Shown: positions 7,047 to 13,626 of the stretch, one piece after another | Layout of the letters: every line of letters starts with the position of its first letter | Numbering within the stretch: the first letter of the stretch is position 1 | IMG/VR virus record: IMGVR_UViG_3300014914_000048 | Coordinates: 1-20,935 of that record | DNA length: 20,935 nt | Strand: one strand, 5' to 3' | Source of the DNA: a virus | Notes under the pieces: model-generated | Told to the model about the DNA's origin: nothing | The model's database searches: none | What the model saw: only the letters and a program-made list of their open reading frames with translations | Position numbers and translations under genes: made by a program

Positions 7047-7095
7047 ATGAGGATAGGCTGATCACCGAAAAGGAGCTACTCACTCCCTGCCTCAT
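7047..7095 (+). ncRNA. Conserved three-way-junction RNA, copy 1 (HNH cassette A)
   Basis: Outer stem ATGAGG (7047-7052) with CCTCAT (7090-7095); short hairpin GG (7056-7057) with CC (7065-7066) around a 7-nt loop; third stem GGAG (7072-7075) with CTCC (7083-7086) around the 7-nt loop CTACTCA. The element at 10959-11007 shares the fixed parts (GGATAGG, N7, CCGAAAAG, loop CT-N-CTCA, then CCT) while the outer and third stems differ in sequence but keep pairing. GAGTTATTT follows in both, and its GAG could pair with CTC of the loop. Lies between a leader mini-gene and an HNH gene; I know of no family it matches. Confidence 0.7.
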
Positions 7096-7127
7096 TGTAG
7101 TATAGAGTTATTTTAATGGAGATTAAA

Positions 7128-7655
7128 ATGATTACTCAAGCTGAATTGAAGAAGGTATTGCATTATCACCCTAAAACTGGTTTATTTACGTGGAAAGTAC
7201 ATAGAATTAGTAATAGGGTAGGTTCTGTGGCTGGTACCCATACTTATAAAGGGTACACCCAAATAAAAATTAAGGGTAGATGCTACAGAGCAGGACGTTT
7301 GGCTATATTGTATATGGAGGGAGAATTTCCAGAGGGACAAGTAGATCACCTTAATAGGGTTAGGGATGATGACAGGTATTGTAACTTACGGAAATGTTCT
7401 CAATCAACTAACATGAGAAATATTGATACCGCCCGTAATAATACTAGTGGTGTTAAAGGAGTTGGTTGGTGTAATACTCATAACAAGTGGGTAGCTAAAA
7501 TAATAGTCGGTAATAAATTTAAGTGGCTTGGGTATTATATACATAAAGTAGATGCAGTATGTGCTAGATATGCTGCTGAACAGTGTCTGGAATTGGATTA
7601 TTTCAGTCCAGCTAGACAATATTTGATAAATCATCAGGTGTTGTTAAGTACCTGA
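7128..7655 (+). CDS. HNH endonuclease with AP2-like domain (cassette A)
   Basis: Homing endonuclease-type protein of 175 residues located just before the major capsid gene. Residues 1-55 form the usual N-terminal part (GLFTWK, GSVAG, GYTQIKIKGRCYRAGRL), the HNH core is at 72-88 (VDHLNRVRDDDRYCNL), then STNMRN, and an AP2-like DNA-binding domain at about 105-155 (SGVKGVGWCNTHNKWVAKI). ATG 7128 is chosen over ATG 7116 because GGAG (7118-7121) sits 6 nt before it. His74 is present, but the Asn usual in the D-N-R part of this family is Asp82 and an upstream His-Arg is Gly56-Arg57, so activity may be altered. It ends 20 nt before the capsid ATG. Confidence 0.87.
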   Translation: MITQAELKKVLHYHPKTGLFTWKVHRISNRVGSVAGTHTYKGYTQIKIKGRCYRAGRLAILYMEGEFPEGQVDHLNRVRDDDRYCNLRKCSQSTNMRNIDTARNNTSGVKGVGWCNTHNKWVAKIIVGNKFKWLGYYIHKVDAVCARYAAEQCLELDYFSPARQYLINHQVLLST

Positions 7656-7675
7656 TATTATTGGAGGAATTTAAA

Positions 7676-8842
7676 ATGGCTAACATCTGGGAACACCCCT
7701 CTATTATTGCCCAGGAAGCACTTACACATCTGGAAGATGCTCTTGTAGTAACAAAGATGTGTGCTAAGGATAACTCTTCTGAGTTTTCCACACGTGCTAA
7801 TGGTTGGAAAAAAGGTGATACGGTATCTTTCCGTACACATGGTGATTACTATGCAGAAGATTTCTCTGGTAGTATTAACATTCAGGATATCCAGACCTCT
7901 AGTCGTCCAATGACTATTGAGAAACACCTGGATATTTCTGTAGAAGTTACTGCACGTGAAGAAGTTCTTGACCTGGATTCTTTCAGTGATCAAGTTATTC
8001 GTCCTGCTGCATACCGTCTTGCTGAAATGACAGAGACTTATGTTGCTGGTAAAATTCTGCAGGGGGCTGGTCTGTATACTTCTGCAGATCTGTTTGCCGA
8101 TGCCGCAGATATAGCTTTGGCACGTAAGTATGCAACTATTCAACAGCTGAGTACTCAGCGTTTTTGCCTTGTAGATCTGGCTACCGAAGCTAATTTACTT
8201 GGACAGACTTGGTTTAACCAGTCTCAAACACGTGGTGCTGCTGGTGAAACCACTCTGCGTACTGGTGAGATGGGTACAGTAATGGGTATGGATTGGTATT
8301 CAGCAATTACCTTCCCTGAAAGTACTCATACTAATGGTACCCTTGGGGCTTCTGGTACCTTACTTACCAATAATGCCACTTCCACAGACAATAAGATTGG
8401 TTCTAAGACACTGACAGTTGATGGTGGTACTCTTAATGAGACACTGTTGACAGGTGACAGAATTTTGGTGGCTGGTTGTCGTAGGCCTCTTATTGTAGCA
8501 GCGGACATTGCTGATCTGCAGGGCGCTACTTCTGTTTCACTGGTTGATCCTATCACTGAAATTATCAGCGATAATGCTGCTATTACTCTGGTAGGTGGTG
8601 CTAGCACTACTTTTGATATTCATGGTGCTATTTTCGATGACCGTTCGTTGGCAGTCGCATTCCCAATGCTTGACCTGCCTGGAGATAAAGTTACCGCTAC
8701 AGCCTCTAACAATGGCGTAAGTATCCGCATCGTGAAAGGTTACGATATTAACACCAAGAAGACCACCATGTCTCTTGACCTGTTATGTGGTGCATTTGCG
8801 CACGATCCGCGTAGAATCACTATCCTTGCTGACAGTCAGTAA
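7676..8842 (+). CDS. Major capsid protein, P22 coat-like
   Basis: Main shell protein, 388 residues, HK97 fold expected. The sequence resembles the P22 gene 5 coat family: MANIWEHPSIIAQEAL at the start, KKGDTVSFRTHGDY near 50, DLDSFSDQVIRPAAYRLAEMTETYVA near 105 (spine helix region), a Thr/Gly-rich inserted part at about 220-310, and a C-terminal segment with GVSIRIVKGYDINTKKTTMSLDLLCG. ATG 7676 has TTGGAGGAA (7661-7669); a TTG within that site would give a 5-residue longer product and is unlikely. Codon use is smoother (more CTG, CGT) than in neighbours, fitting strong expression. Preceded by an HNH cassette that carries a copy of its start. Confidence 0.88.
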   Translation: MANIWEHPSIIAQEALTHLEDALVVTKMCAKDNSSEFSTRANGWKKGDTVSFRTHGDYYAEDFSGSINIQDIQTSSRPMTIEKHLDISVEVTAREEVLDLDSFSDQVIRPAAYRLAEMTETYVAGKILQGAGLYTSADLFADAADIALARKYATIQQLSTQRFCLVDLATEANLLGQTWFNQSQTRGAAGETTLRTGEMGTVMGMDWYSAITFPESTHTNGTLGASGTLLTNNATSTDNKIGSKTLTVDGGTLNETLLTGDRILVAGCRRPLIVAADIADLQGATSVSLVDPITEIISDNAAITLVGGASTTFDIHGAIFDDRSLAVAFPMLDLPGDKVTATASNNGVSIRIVKGYDINTKKTTMSLDLLCGAFAHDPRRITILADSQ

Positions 8843-8852
8843 GCAATAGGTA

Positions 8853-8889
8853 AATTGCAGGGTGGTGACATTCTAGCTGCCCTGCAATT
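8853..8889 (+). other. 10-bp hairpin after the capsid gene
   Basis: AATTGCAGGG (8853-8862) pairs perfectly with CCCTGCAATT (8880-8889) across a 17-nt loop. No T-run follows, so it is not a typical intrinsic terminator; it may stabilise the 3' end of processed capsid mRNA or reduce read-through. The bases after the stop (TAAGCAATAG) recur after the tail tube gene. Confidence 0.6.
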
Positions 8890-8910
8890 AACATATAAGG
8901 AGATTTACTC

Positions 8911-9135
8911 ATGGTTATCAAAATGTATAAGGGCAGCAGTGAATGTCTTGCAGACATTGATCAAGTGCCGGTTATGGAAAATGCAGGGTGGTCAAGAAAA
9001 AAAGCCGTAAAGAAAGCTAAAGCAGTAAAAGCTCGAGAAGCAAAAGCTGATGTTAAGGTTGATACTACGGATGAGGCAAAGGTTGAAAGGCCAAAGACTG
9101 CCCCCAAGAAACGTCGTAGTGTTGCCAAGAAGTAA
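8911..9135 (+). CDS. Small Lys/Ala-rich structural protein
   Basis: 74 residues. The first third (MVIKMYKGSSECLADIDQVPVMENAGWSR) resembles a short domain found in small phage proteins encoded after capsid, in which a Gly-Trp near residue 26 follows an acidic stretch; the rest is a low-complexity Lys/Ala-rich tail. A binding role on capsid or DNA is possible but not shown. AAGGAG precedes the ATG; the gene lies between capsid and the first head-tail connector. Confidence 0.7.
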   Translation: MVIKMYKGSSECLADIDQVPVMENAGWSRKKAVKKAKAVKAREAKADVKVDTTDEAKVERPKTAPKKRRSVAKK

Positions 9136-9145
9136 GGAGTAAGCT

Positions 9146-9646
9146 ATGGCTTTAGATAATACTGTAGGTTCTGCTGATGCCAACAGTTATGTTTCACTGG
9201 CCGAAGCTAATGCATACTTTGCTGACAGGGCGCACGCTGAAAGTTGGGAAGAAGTAGAGAATCAGGAACAAATGCTGATTACAGCTTCTTCCCAACTTGA
9301 TTGGTACGTCACTTGGAAGGGTACTAGGGTGACTGGTACGCAGGCTATGGATTGGCCTAGGTCTGGTGTGTATGATAAAGTTGGGGAGCTGTATCCAGAA
9401 GATGTTATTCCTAATGATGTAAAAGTAGCTGTATATGAATTAGCATTATCATCTTTTGATGTAGACAGGACAGCTGACGGAGACTTAGCTGGATTATCTG
9501 AAGTACGTGCCAGTTCATTGATGCTTAAAACAGATGATGGTATGTATAATACCAAACCAGATACCATACCTGACAAAATATGGAAAATATTATCTGGGCT
9601 GACCACTAAGAGCGGTATTGGCGTTGTACGCCTCATAAGGGCGTAA
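9146..9646 (+). CDS. Head-tail connector (adaptor), DnaT-like family
   Basis: 166 residues. The opening, NSYVSLAEANAYFADR at about 13-28, is the signature of a family often named putative DnaT-like, found in phages at the place of the head-tail adaptor that docks under the portal. The following helical pattern (QEQMLITASSQLDWYVTWKG ... PNDVKVAVYELALS) matches the compact helical fold of such connectors. AAGGAG lies just upstream of ATG 9146. The order capsid, this gene, then closure and gp10-like genes fits. Confidence 0.78.
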   Translation: MALDNTVGSADANSYVSLAEANAYFADRAHAESWEEVENQEQMLITASSQLDWYVTWKGTRVTGTQAMDWPRSGVYDKVGELYPEDVIPNDVKVAVYELALSSFDVDRTADGDLAGLSEVRASSLMLKTDDGMYNTKPDTIPDKIWKILSGLTTKSGIGVVRLIRA

Positions 9647-9663
9647 TTAAGGGGTAAGGTATA

Positions 9664-10038
9664 GTGTCATTAAAAAACACGTTTAATAAGGCCGCTGAGA
9701 CTGTTTTTAAGGTATTCAAAAGCCTTATAGTTGAAGTTGACTATACAATTATCACTGATGACGGTTTTGGTACTGTAGATAGAGATGAATACACTGTTGA
9801 TATGATAATTGACAATTTTTCTGAACGTGATGTTCAGTTTTTATCTTTTTCAGCATTAATACAGCCTACTGACGTAAAAGGATTGATTAGGGGTAAACAG
9901 TTACGTGATAAAGGTGTTACGCAGTATTCTACACAAGATGTTATAGTAAAAAAAGATGATGGTACCGAGTATTCTATAATAGCCTACAACACAGACCCTG
10001 CAGAGGCTTTGTATACTTTTCTTTTGAGGAATGTGTAA
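9664..10038 (+). CDS. Probable head closure / stopper protein
   Basis: 124 residues, GTG start at 9664 (AAGG upstream). The sequence is beta-rich: FKSLIVEVDYTIITDDGFGTVDRDEYTVDMII, then SALIQPTDVKGLIRGKQLRDKG and DVIVKKDDGTEYSIIAYNTD. I infer head closure from its size, fold pattern and place between adaptor and gp10-like protein. The stop TAA (10036-10038) overlaps the next ATG by one base. Confidence 0.6.
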   Translation: MSLKNTFNKAAETVFKVFKSLIVEVDYTIITDDGFGTVDRDEYTVDMIIDNFSERDVQFLSFSALIQPTDVKGLIRGKQLRDKGVTQYSTQDVIVKKDDGTEYSIIAYNTDPAEALYTFLLRNV

Positions 10039-10478
10039 TGGGCACATTGAATAGAGAAATAAAATTTTTTGGGTCTGTGTATGGTAAACTACAAAAGAAT
10101 GTACGTAATACGTTAGATGTAGAAACACGTGTACTACGTGATAGAATATCTAGAAAATCACCAGTCCGTACTGGAAGGTACAAAAGATCTTGGAGAGTAA
10201 ATAAAACTAGAGGTACTGGTACTATAGCTAATAGTATGATATTGAACCCATTGAAACAGGCATCTGCATTGGAGTTTGGTATAGATCCACAAGAGTTCCC
10301 ATCACATCCTTGGGTAGTCAGTTTTGTAGAGGGTGGAAGTTCTGGTGTAGATATGCAAGATGGCTTAGTCTGGTCTGCTAAAGCAGTAGGTGGTACTATG
10401 TTACCAGAATTTAATAAAGAATACAAAGATAAATTAACTAAAGTACTAGCTAACTCTGCTATACAGGCATTTAAGTGA
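10038..10478 (+). CDS. HK97 gp10-like neck / tail completion protein
   Basis: 146 residues. The segment LRDRISRKSPVRTGRYKRSW near 33-52 is the signature of the HK97 gp10-like family, in which a Pro-Val-Arg-Thr-Gly turn precedes a Trp or Leu strand; a following VNKTRGTGTIANS and ALEFG with a later HPW segment also fit. Members act in the neck or tail completion. Start ATG overlaps the previous stop; its own stop overlaps the next GTG, so the three genes are coupled. Confidence 0.75.
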   Translation: MGTLNREIKFFGSVYGKLQKNVRNTLDVETRVLRDRISRKSPVRTGRYKRSWRVNKTRGTGTIANSMILNPLKQASALEFGIDPQEFPSHPWVVSFVEGGSSGVDMQDGLVWSAKAVGGTMLPEFNKEYKDKLTKVLANSAIQAFK

Positions 10479-10900
10479 TCAATAGAGAAAACGGTTTATT
10501 GGAAATATACAACCGTGTCAAAAACGATAAAGATTCTTTAGGTTTACGGGCGTTCAAACGTACCCCAACTAAACCAATAGATGAGAATTTTCTACCCTGT
10601 GTATTTATGATAGAGGGTGTTGATGACGTTGTAAAACCTGCTACAAGAAACAATACAGGGTACCCCTGTGTTAGAAATCTTGAAGTAACATTAGAAATAG
10701 TTACTGATAGAGATACAGATATAAAGAAGTTATATACAGATGTGCGATCTGTTGTTTTTAATGGTGGAGTTATTGTGGCCGATAATAACACTTTCATTAG
10801 AGAAATTCGCGCAGAAGGACCTACTGGATACGGCTTACCAGATGTATTAGGTATGCAATTAGTGTTGATGTTAGTTTACACTGATATGGGCACTTACTAA
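10475..10900 (+). CDS. Probable tail terminator protein
   Basis: 141 residues. The small alpha-beta protein (YNRVKNDKD ... LPCVFMIEGVDDVV ... RNLEVTLEIVTDRDTDIKKLYTDVRSVVF ... QLVLMLVYTDMG) looks like tail terminators that cap the tail tube and join the head. GTG 10475 overlaps the previous TGA. Position between gp10-like and tail tube genes is the usual one. Confidence 0.65.
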   Translation: MINRENGLLEIYNRVKNDKDSLGLRAFKRTPTKPIDENFLPCVFMIEGVDDVVKPATRNNTGYPCVRNLEVTLEIVTDRDTDIKKLYTDVRSVVFNGGVIVADNNTFIREIRAEGPTGYGLPDVLGMQLVLMLVYTDMGTY

Positions 10901-10925
10901 TTAACTATAATGGAGGACCCAAAAA

Positions 10926-10955
10926 ATGGCTAATTCCCCTAGCACAGACAACTAA
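10926..10955 (+). CDS. Leader mini-gene copying the tail tube start (MANSPSTDN)
   Basis: ATG 10926 after GGAGGA, nine codons, TAA at 10953-10955. The first 29 bases are identical to the start of the tail tube gene (11568 on), and the preceding ribosome binding site region is also near-identical. After that it reads ACCTTAG, close to the ACCTTGG of the real gene but shifted one base. The stop ends 3 nt before the RNA element at 10959. Same design as at 7011-7043. Confidence 0.65.
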   Translation: MANSPSTDN

Positions 10956-10958
10956 CCT

Positions 10959-11007
10959 TAGTGGATAGGGTCGCCCCCGAAAAGTGCCTTCTCAGCACCT
11001 TCCACTA
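10959..11007 (+). ncRNA. Conserved three-way-junction RNA, copy 2 (HNH cassette B)
   Basis: Outer stem TAGTGG (10959-10964) with CCACTA (11002-11007); GG (10968-10969) with CC (10977-10978) around 7 nt; third stem GTGC (10984-10987) with GCAC (10995-10998) around CTTCTCA. Compared with 7047-7095: same 49-nt length, same fixed bases, outer stem changed at four pairs and third stem at three, all still paired. TGAGTTATTT follows at 11016-11025. Its base lies 3 nt after a leader stop codon and it precedes the HNH ribosome binding site by about 25 nt. Confidence 0.7.
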
Positions 11008-11040
11008 TTTAGCAATGAGTTATTTACTTGAGAGGTAAAT

Positions 11041-11541
11041 ATGCAGTATATTGAACTACCGGATGCAGAGTATCTAAATTCTGTGTTCAAATACGATAGA
11101 GTATCTGGTAAATTGTATTGGAAGAAAAGAGTGGCTAATTGTGTTACAATAGGTTCTGAAGCTGGTTGGAAGTCTAGAAAGTACCTACAAGTCACACTTA
11201 ATGGTACTCACTATTATGTTCATAGAATTATTTGGAAAATGGTTTGTGGTACTATTCCTAATAATAAACAAATAGAGCATAATGATAGAAATAGGCTAAA
11301 TAATGCTTGGCATAATTTAAAATTAGTGGATCAATCTACTAATATGCGAAATCAATCGTTGCCTATTAACAATTCTTCTGGTACTATAGGTGTAAGTAAA
11401 CACGTATCTGGGTTATGGGTCGGGTCTATAACTAAGAATAAAAAGCGTGAGACTACTTACCATCAAAATTTTGAGGACGCTGTTGCTTGGCGTAAATCAA
11501 AAGAAATTGAGTATAAATTCCATGTTAATCATGGTACTTAG
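11041..11541 (+). CDS. HNH endonuclease with AP2-like domain (cassette B)
   Basis: 166 residues, same family as the genes at 7128 and 13147. N-terminal GKLYWKK and IGSEAGW, then YVHRIIWKM (His61), HNH core at 78-94 (IEHNDRNRLNNAWHNLK; Glu-His in place of the more usual Asp-His), STNMRN, and an AP2-like C-terminal domain (SSGTIGVSKHVSGLWVGSI). GAGAGG lies 5 nt before ATG 11041. It ends 26 nt before the tail tube start and 65 nt before the group I intron. It may cut tail tube alleles lacking the cassette or the intron. Confidence 0.87.
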   Translation: MQYIELPDAEYLNSVFKYDRVSGKLYWKKRVANCVTIGSEAGWKSRKYLQVTLNGTHYYVHRIIWKMVCGTIPNNKQIEHNDRNRLNNAWHNLKLVDQSTNMRNQSLPINNSSGTIGVSKHVSGLWVGSITKNKKRETTYHQNFEDAVAWRKSKEIEYKFHVNHGT

Positions 11542-11567
11542 TTAATAATTATTTGGAGGATCCAAAA

Positions 11568-12599
11568 ATGGCTAATTCCCCTAGCACAGACAACTACACC
11601 TTGGGTAAAATTAATTGCCCCCTATGCAAGTAATTGCATTTGCAAAACCCTCTAATTCAGGGAAATCCTTAACAAGTAGTGTTGAAGGTAATCCTGAGCG
11701 AAGTCTTACCCGACAAGAAACGTGCAACGACTATCCGAAAGGAGTACACTCAAGCGAGTGGAAATGGGGGTTATCCTACATAGGATAATGATATAGTCTC
11801 ATCTGCATGGAAACATGCAGCTGCCATACGGCGGATTAGGTAGTAGCGAGCCTAATTGAAGATAGTGAAAGGTGTAGTATATTTTGATAAGTACGATTTT
11901 ACAAGCTCTGAGTACACCGGAGAACGTGATCTTGGAAATGCCCCTGCTTTTAGCTTTAACCTTGCATTAGAGAAACTGGAGCATTTCAGTTCTCGTGGTG
12001 GGCTGAAGTCTAAAGATAAGGAGATTATTTCTCAGATTACTCCTGGTCTTACTTTTACACTTGATGAAGTCAACAAAGAAAATCTTGCCCTGCTTACAAT
12101 GGCCACCCTGAATGAAGTTACGCAGACTGGTGGTAACATTACTGCAGAAACTCATACTGCTTATGAGGGTAGACGTATTAATTTGTTATACAGAGATATT
12201 TCTGCTGTGACTATTTCTGGTTATACCTCACCTGCGGACTACATTATTGATACTACCCTTAAAGATGATGTTATTGGTCGTATTTATATTGTACCTGCTG
12301 CTGATGGTGGTACCATCACTGATGGTAGTTCTATAGATGTAGACTACACGTATGGTTCTATTACATACACTGAAGTAGAAGCGTTCAATGAGACTGTTAT
12401 TGAAGGTAGACTGCGGTTCGTTTCTGATAATCCGGTTGGTACTCAACAGGAATTGGAAGCTTGGCGTGTATCTCTGACCCCATCTGGCGATACTGCTATG
12501 ATTGGTGATGACTGGTCTACCCTTGGGTTTAGCGGTGAAATTCTTAAGGATACTGCTAATCATCCAGACAGTCCTTATATGACAATCACTATTGTATAA
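11568..12599 (+). CDS. Major tail tube protein, interrupted by a group I intron
   Basis: Exons 11568-11606 and 11868-12599 join to 256 residues. Exon 1 encodes MANSPSTDNYTLG; exon 2 continues KGVVYFDKYDFTS, giving the Y-T-L-G-K-G-V-V-Y-F start typical of this kind of tail tube protein. The rest is beta-rich (GRRINLLYRDISAVTISGYT, GRIYIVPAADGG, EGRLRFVSDNP, WRVSLTPSG, FSGEILKD), as expected for a tube that stacks into rings around the tape measure. Start ATG 11568 has TTGGAGGA. Without splicing, translation stops at TAA 11631 after 21 residues. A TTG at 11856 in frame lies inside the intron and is not the real start. Confidence 0.88.
11607..11867 (+). ncRNA. Group I intron in the tail tube gene (261 nt)
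   Basis: Self-splicing intron, probably IA-like. P1: exon GGGU (11603-11606) pairs with GCCC (11617-11620), giving a U-G wobble at the 5' splice site. P2: ATGCAA/TTGCAT (11624-11639). P3: ACCCTC (11647-11652) with GGGGGT (11766-11771). P4/P5: AATTCAGGGAAATCC with AATCCTGAGC (11690-11699). P7: GACTAT (11729-11734) with ATAGTC (11793-11798), within GATATAGTC. A hairpin CACTC-AAGC-GAGTG (11747-11760) lies between P7 and P3, and TATCC/GGATA forms P8. P9: CTGCATG-GAAA-CATGCAG (11803-11820); ATTAGG/CCTAAT follows. Terminal G at 11867 leaves exon 2 in frame. No internal reading frame. Confidence 0.93.
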
Positions 12600-12640
12600 G
12601 CAATAGTATAAATACGGTCTGCTCCCCAATGCCGACCTAG

Positions 12641-12670
12641 GGGTGGGAGGATAACCTTCCCCTCCCACCC
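12641..12670 (+). other. 10-bp hairpin after the tail tube gene
   Basis: GGGTGGGAGG (12641-12650) pairs with CCTCCCACCC (12661-12670) across 10 nt. The following bases TGCCTTTACA are only weakly T-rich, so a partial terminator or an mRNA stability hairpin is possible. Like the capsid gene, the tail tube gene ends TAAGCAATAG before a strong hairpin. Confidence 0.6.
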
Positions 12671-12706
12671 TGCCTTTACATAAGCCTAACAAGAAGGAAG
12701 AAGAAA

Positions 12707-13147
12707 ATGGCTACCCGCACACGATTGAAACTAGACCTAGAGTCTCTATTTCCAGGAGACACCATAGATATTTGTGGTAACACCGTAGATATCCGTCCAT
12801 TAAGTATCCAACAATTAGCAGTCATTGCCCGTAAGCTGAAAGGATTTGGTTCCATACTTTCAGAGGAAGGGGTTACATGGGATAATTATAACCAGCCTGA
12901 GAATTTATTAAAATTGGCTGTTATTCTATTGGAACATGCCCCTGATGTTTTGGAGGAGGGTTCTAATATTGCTATTGAAGACCTTCAAGTACTGCCTATT
13001 GAGGTAGTTGTAGAAGTTTTAGACAAAGTTATTGAAGTTAATATGAAATCCAAAGAGAAATTGGAAAAAAACTTCAAGTCTTTAGCTACTAAATTTAATT
13101 TGGGGCCTGTCCCAGCATCTAGAAAACCCAGAAAACGGAGCAAATAA
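12707..13147 (+). CDS. Tail assembly chaperone G
   Basis: 146 residues. A helical protein binding the tape measure during tail assembly, called from its place between tail tube and tape measure and from its paralogue downstream. Visible features: DLESLFPGDTIDICG then TVDIRPLSIQQLAVIARKL, a middle region LLKLAVILLEHAPDVLEEG, and VVVEVLDKVIEVNMKSKEKLEKN. A classical slip site A-AAA-AAC lies in frame at 13066-13072, as used by chaperone genes for -1 frameshifting, but here the shifted frame stops after six codons (TAA 13090-13092). The normal end is basic (SRKPRKRSK). The stop overlaps the HNH start by one base. Confidence 0.75.
   Translation: MATRTRLKLDLESLFPGDTIDICGNTVDIRPLSIQQLAVIARKLKGFGSILSEEGVTWDNYNQPENLLKLAVILLEHAPDVLEEGSNIAIEDLQVLPIEVVVEVLDKVIEVNMKSKEKLEKNFKSLATKFNLGPVPASRKPRKRSK
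13066..13072 (+). promoter_or_regulatory. Relic -1 frameshift slip site
   Basis: Heptamer A-AAA-AAC, correctly phased in the G frame (GAA AAA AAC). In most siphophages such a site makes the G-T fusion. Here the -1 frame ends at 13090-13092, so it can only give a slightly altered short product; probably a relic of the gene's state before the duplication and HNH insertion. Confidence 0.5.
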
Positions 13148-13626
13148 TGTGCCTTCCACGTAAAGAATTACCTTCACTACATAGATTGTTGGAGGTTTTC
13201 AGGTATGAGGAAGAATCTGGGTTATTATATTGGAAGAGTATGCCACACCCTGCCGCGCATAACATAAAAGTAGGATCTGTTGCAGGCACCAAAAGTAATT
13301 CAAATGGGTATATTTGTGTTACTTTGGATAAACAATTATATGTAGCGCATAGAATTATATGGAAGATGTTCTATGGTACTTTAGGTGTGGATGAAGAAAT
13401 AGATCATGCTGATAGAAATAGGCATAATAATAAGATAGATAACCTTTCTATTGTAACTAGAAGTGAAAATTGTTGTAATAGAAAGTTTGTATCCGCACAT
13501 CCTGGTGTTTGCTGGTATAAACGAACAAAGAAGTGGCACGCTAGGTATAAGAAGAAGCACATTGGTTATTTTGAAAAGTTGTCTGATGCTATATACGCAT
13601 TAGATGCAGTAAAAAATGTTACATGA
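13147..13626 (+). CDS. HNH endonuclease with AP2-like domain, between chaperone genes
   Basis: 159 residues of the same family as those at 7128 and 11041. GLLYWK and VGSVAGTKSNSNGYICVTL, then AHRIIWKMFYG (His68), and the most canonical HNH core of the three (IDHADRNRHNNKIDNLS, 85-101), then a shortened AP2-like domain (HPGVCWYKRTKKWHARYKKKHIGYFEKLSDAIYAL). ATG 13147 overlaps the stop of G (TAATG), so it depends on translational coupling. Its end overlaps the next gene by 11 nt. There is no leader mini-gene or three-way-junction RNA here, unlike the other two. Confidence 0.85.
   Translation: MCLPRKELPSLHRLLEVFRYEEESGLLYWKSMPHPAAHNIKVGSVAGTKSNSNGYICVTLDKQLYVAHRIIWKMFYGTLGVDEEIDHADRNRHNNKIDNLSIVTRSENCCNRKFVSAHPGVCWYKRTKKWHARYKKKHIGYFEKLSDAIYALDAVKNVT

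Noticed and set aside
7058-7071. Hammerhead ribozyme core, from CTGATCA followed by CCGAAAAG
   Set aside because: The core would need CUGANGA, and the paralogous element at 10959 lacks CTGA altogether while keeping the overall fold, so the match is chance.
7064-7086. Relic of a group I intron, because CCGAAAAGGAG resembles CCGAAAGGAG at 11735-11744
   Set aside because: The second copy of the RNA does not keep GGAG, and no P3, P4 or P7 elements are present around it.
7024-7689. The whole RNA plus HNH cassette as an intron in the capsid gene
   Set aside because: The capsid gene has its own ribosome binding site and start after the HNH gene, so no splicing is needed, and no group I or II core was found.
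7658-8143. Antisense frame of 161 residues opposite the capsid start
   Set aside because: Composition is that of a shadow frame and no start signal is seen.
11856-11867. TTG 11856 as start of the tail tube gene
   Set aside because: It lies in the 3' end of the group I intron and has no ribosome binding site; the spliced start at 11568 explains the protein better.
13611-13617. A-AAA-AAT at the end of the HNH gene as a -1 slip into the chaperone fusion gene
   Set aside because: A -1 shift there enters a different frame from the gene at 13616, which lies at +1 relative to HNH.
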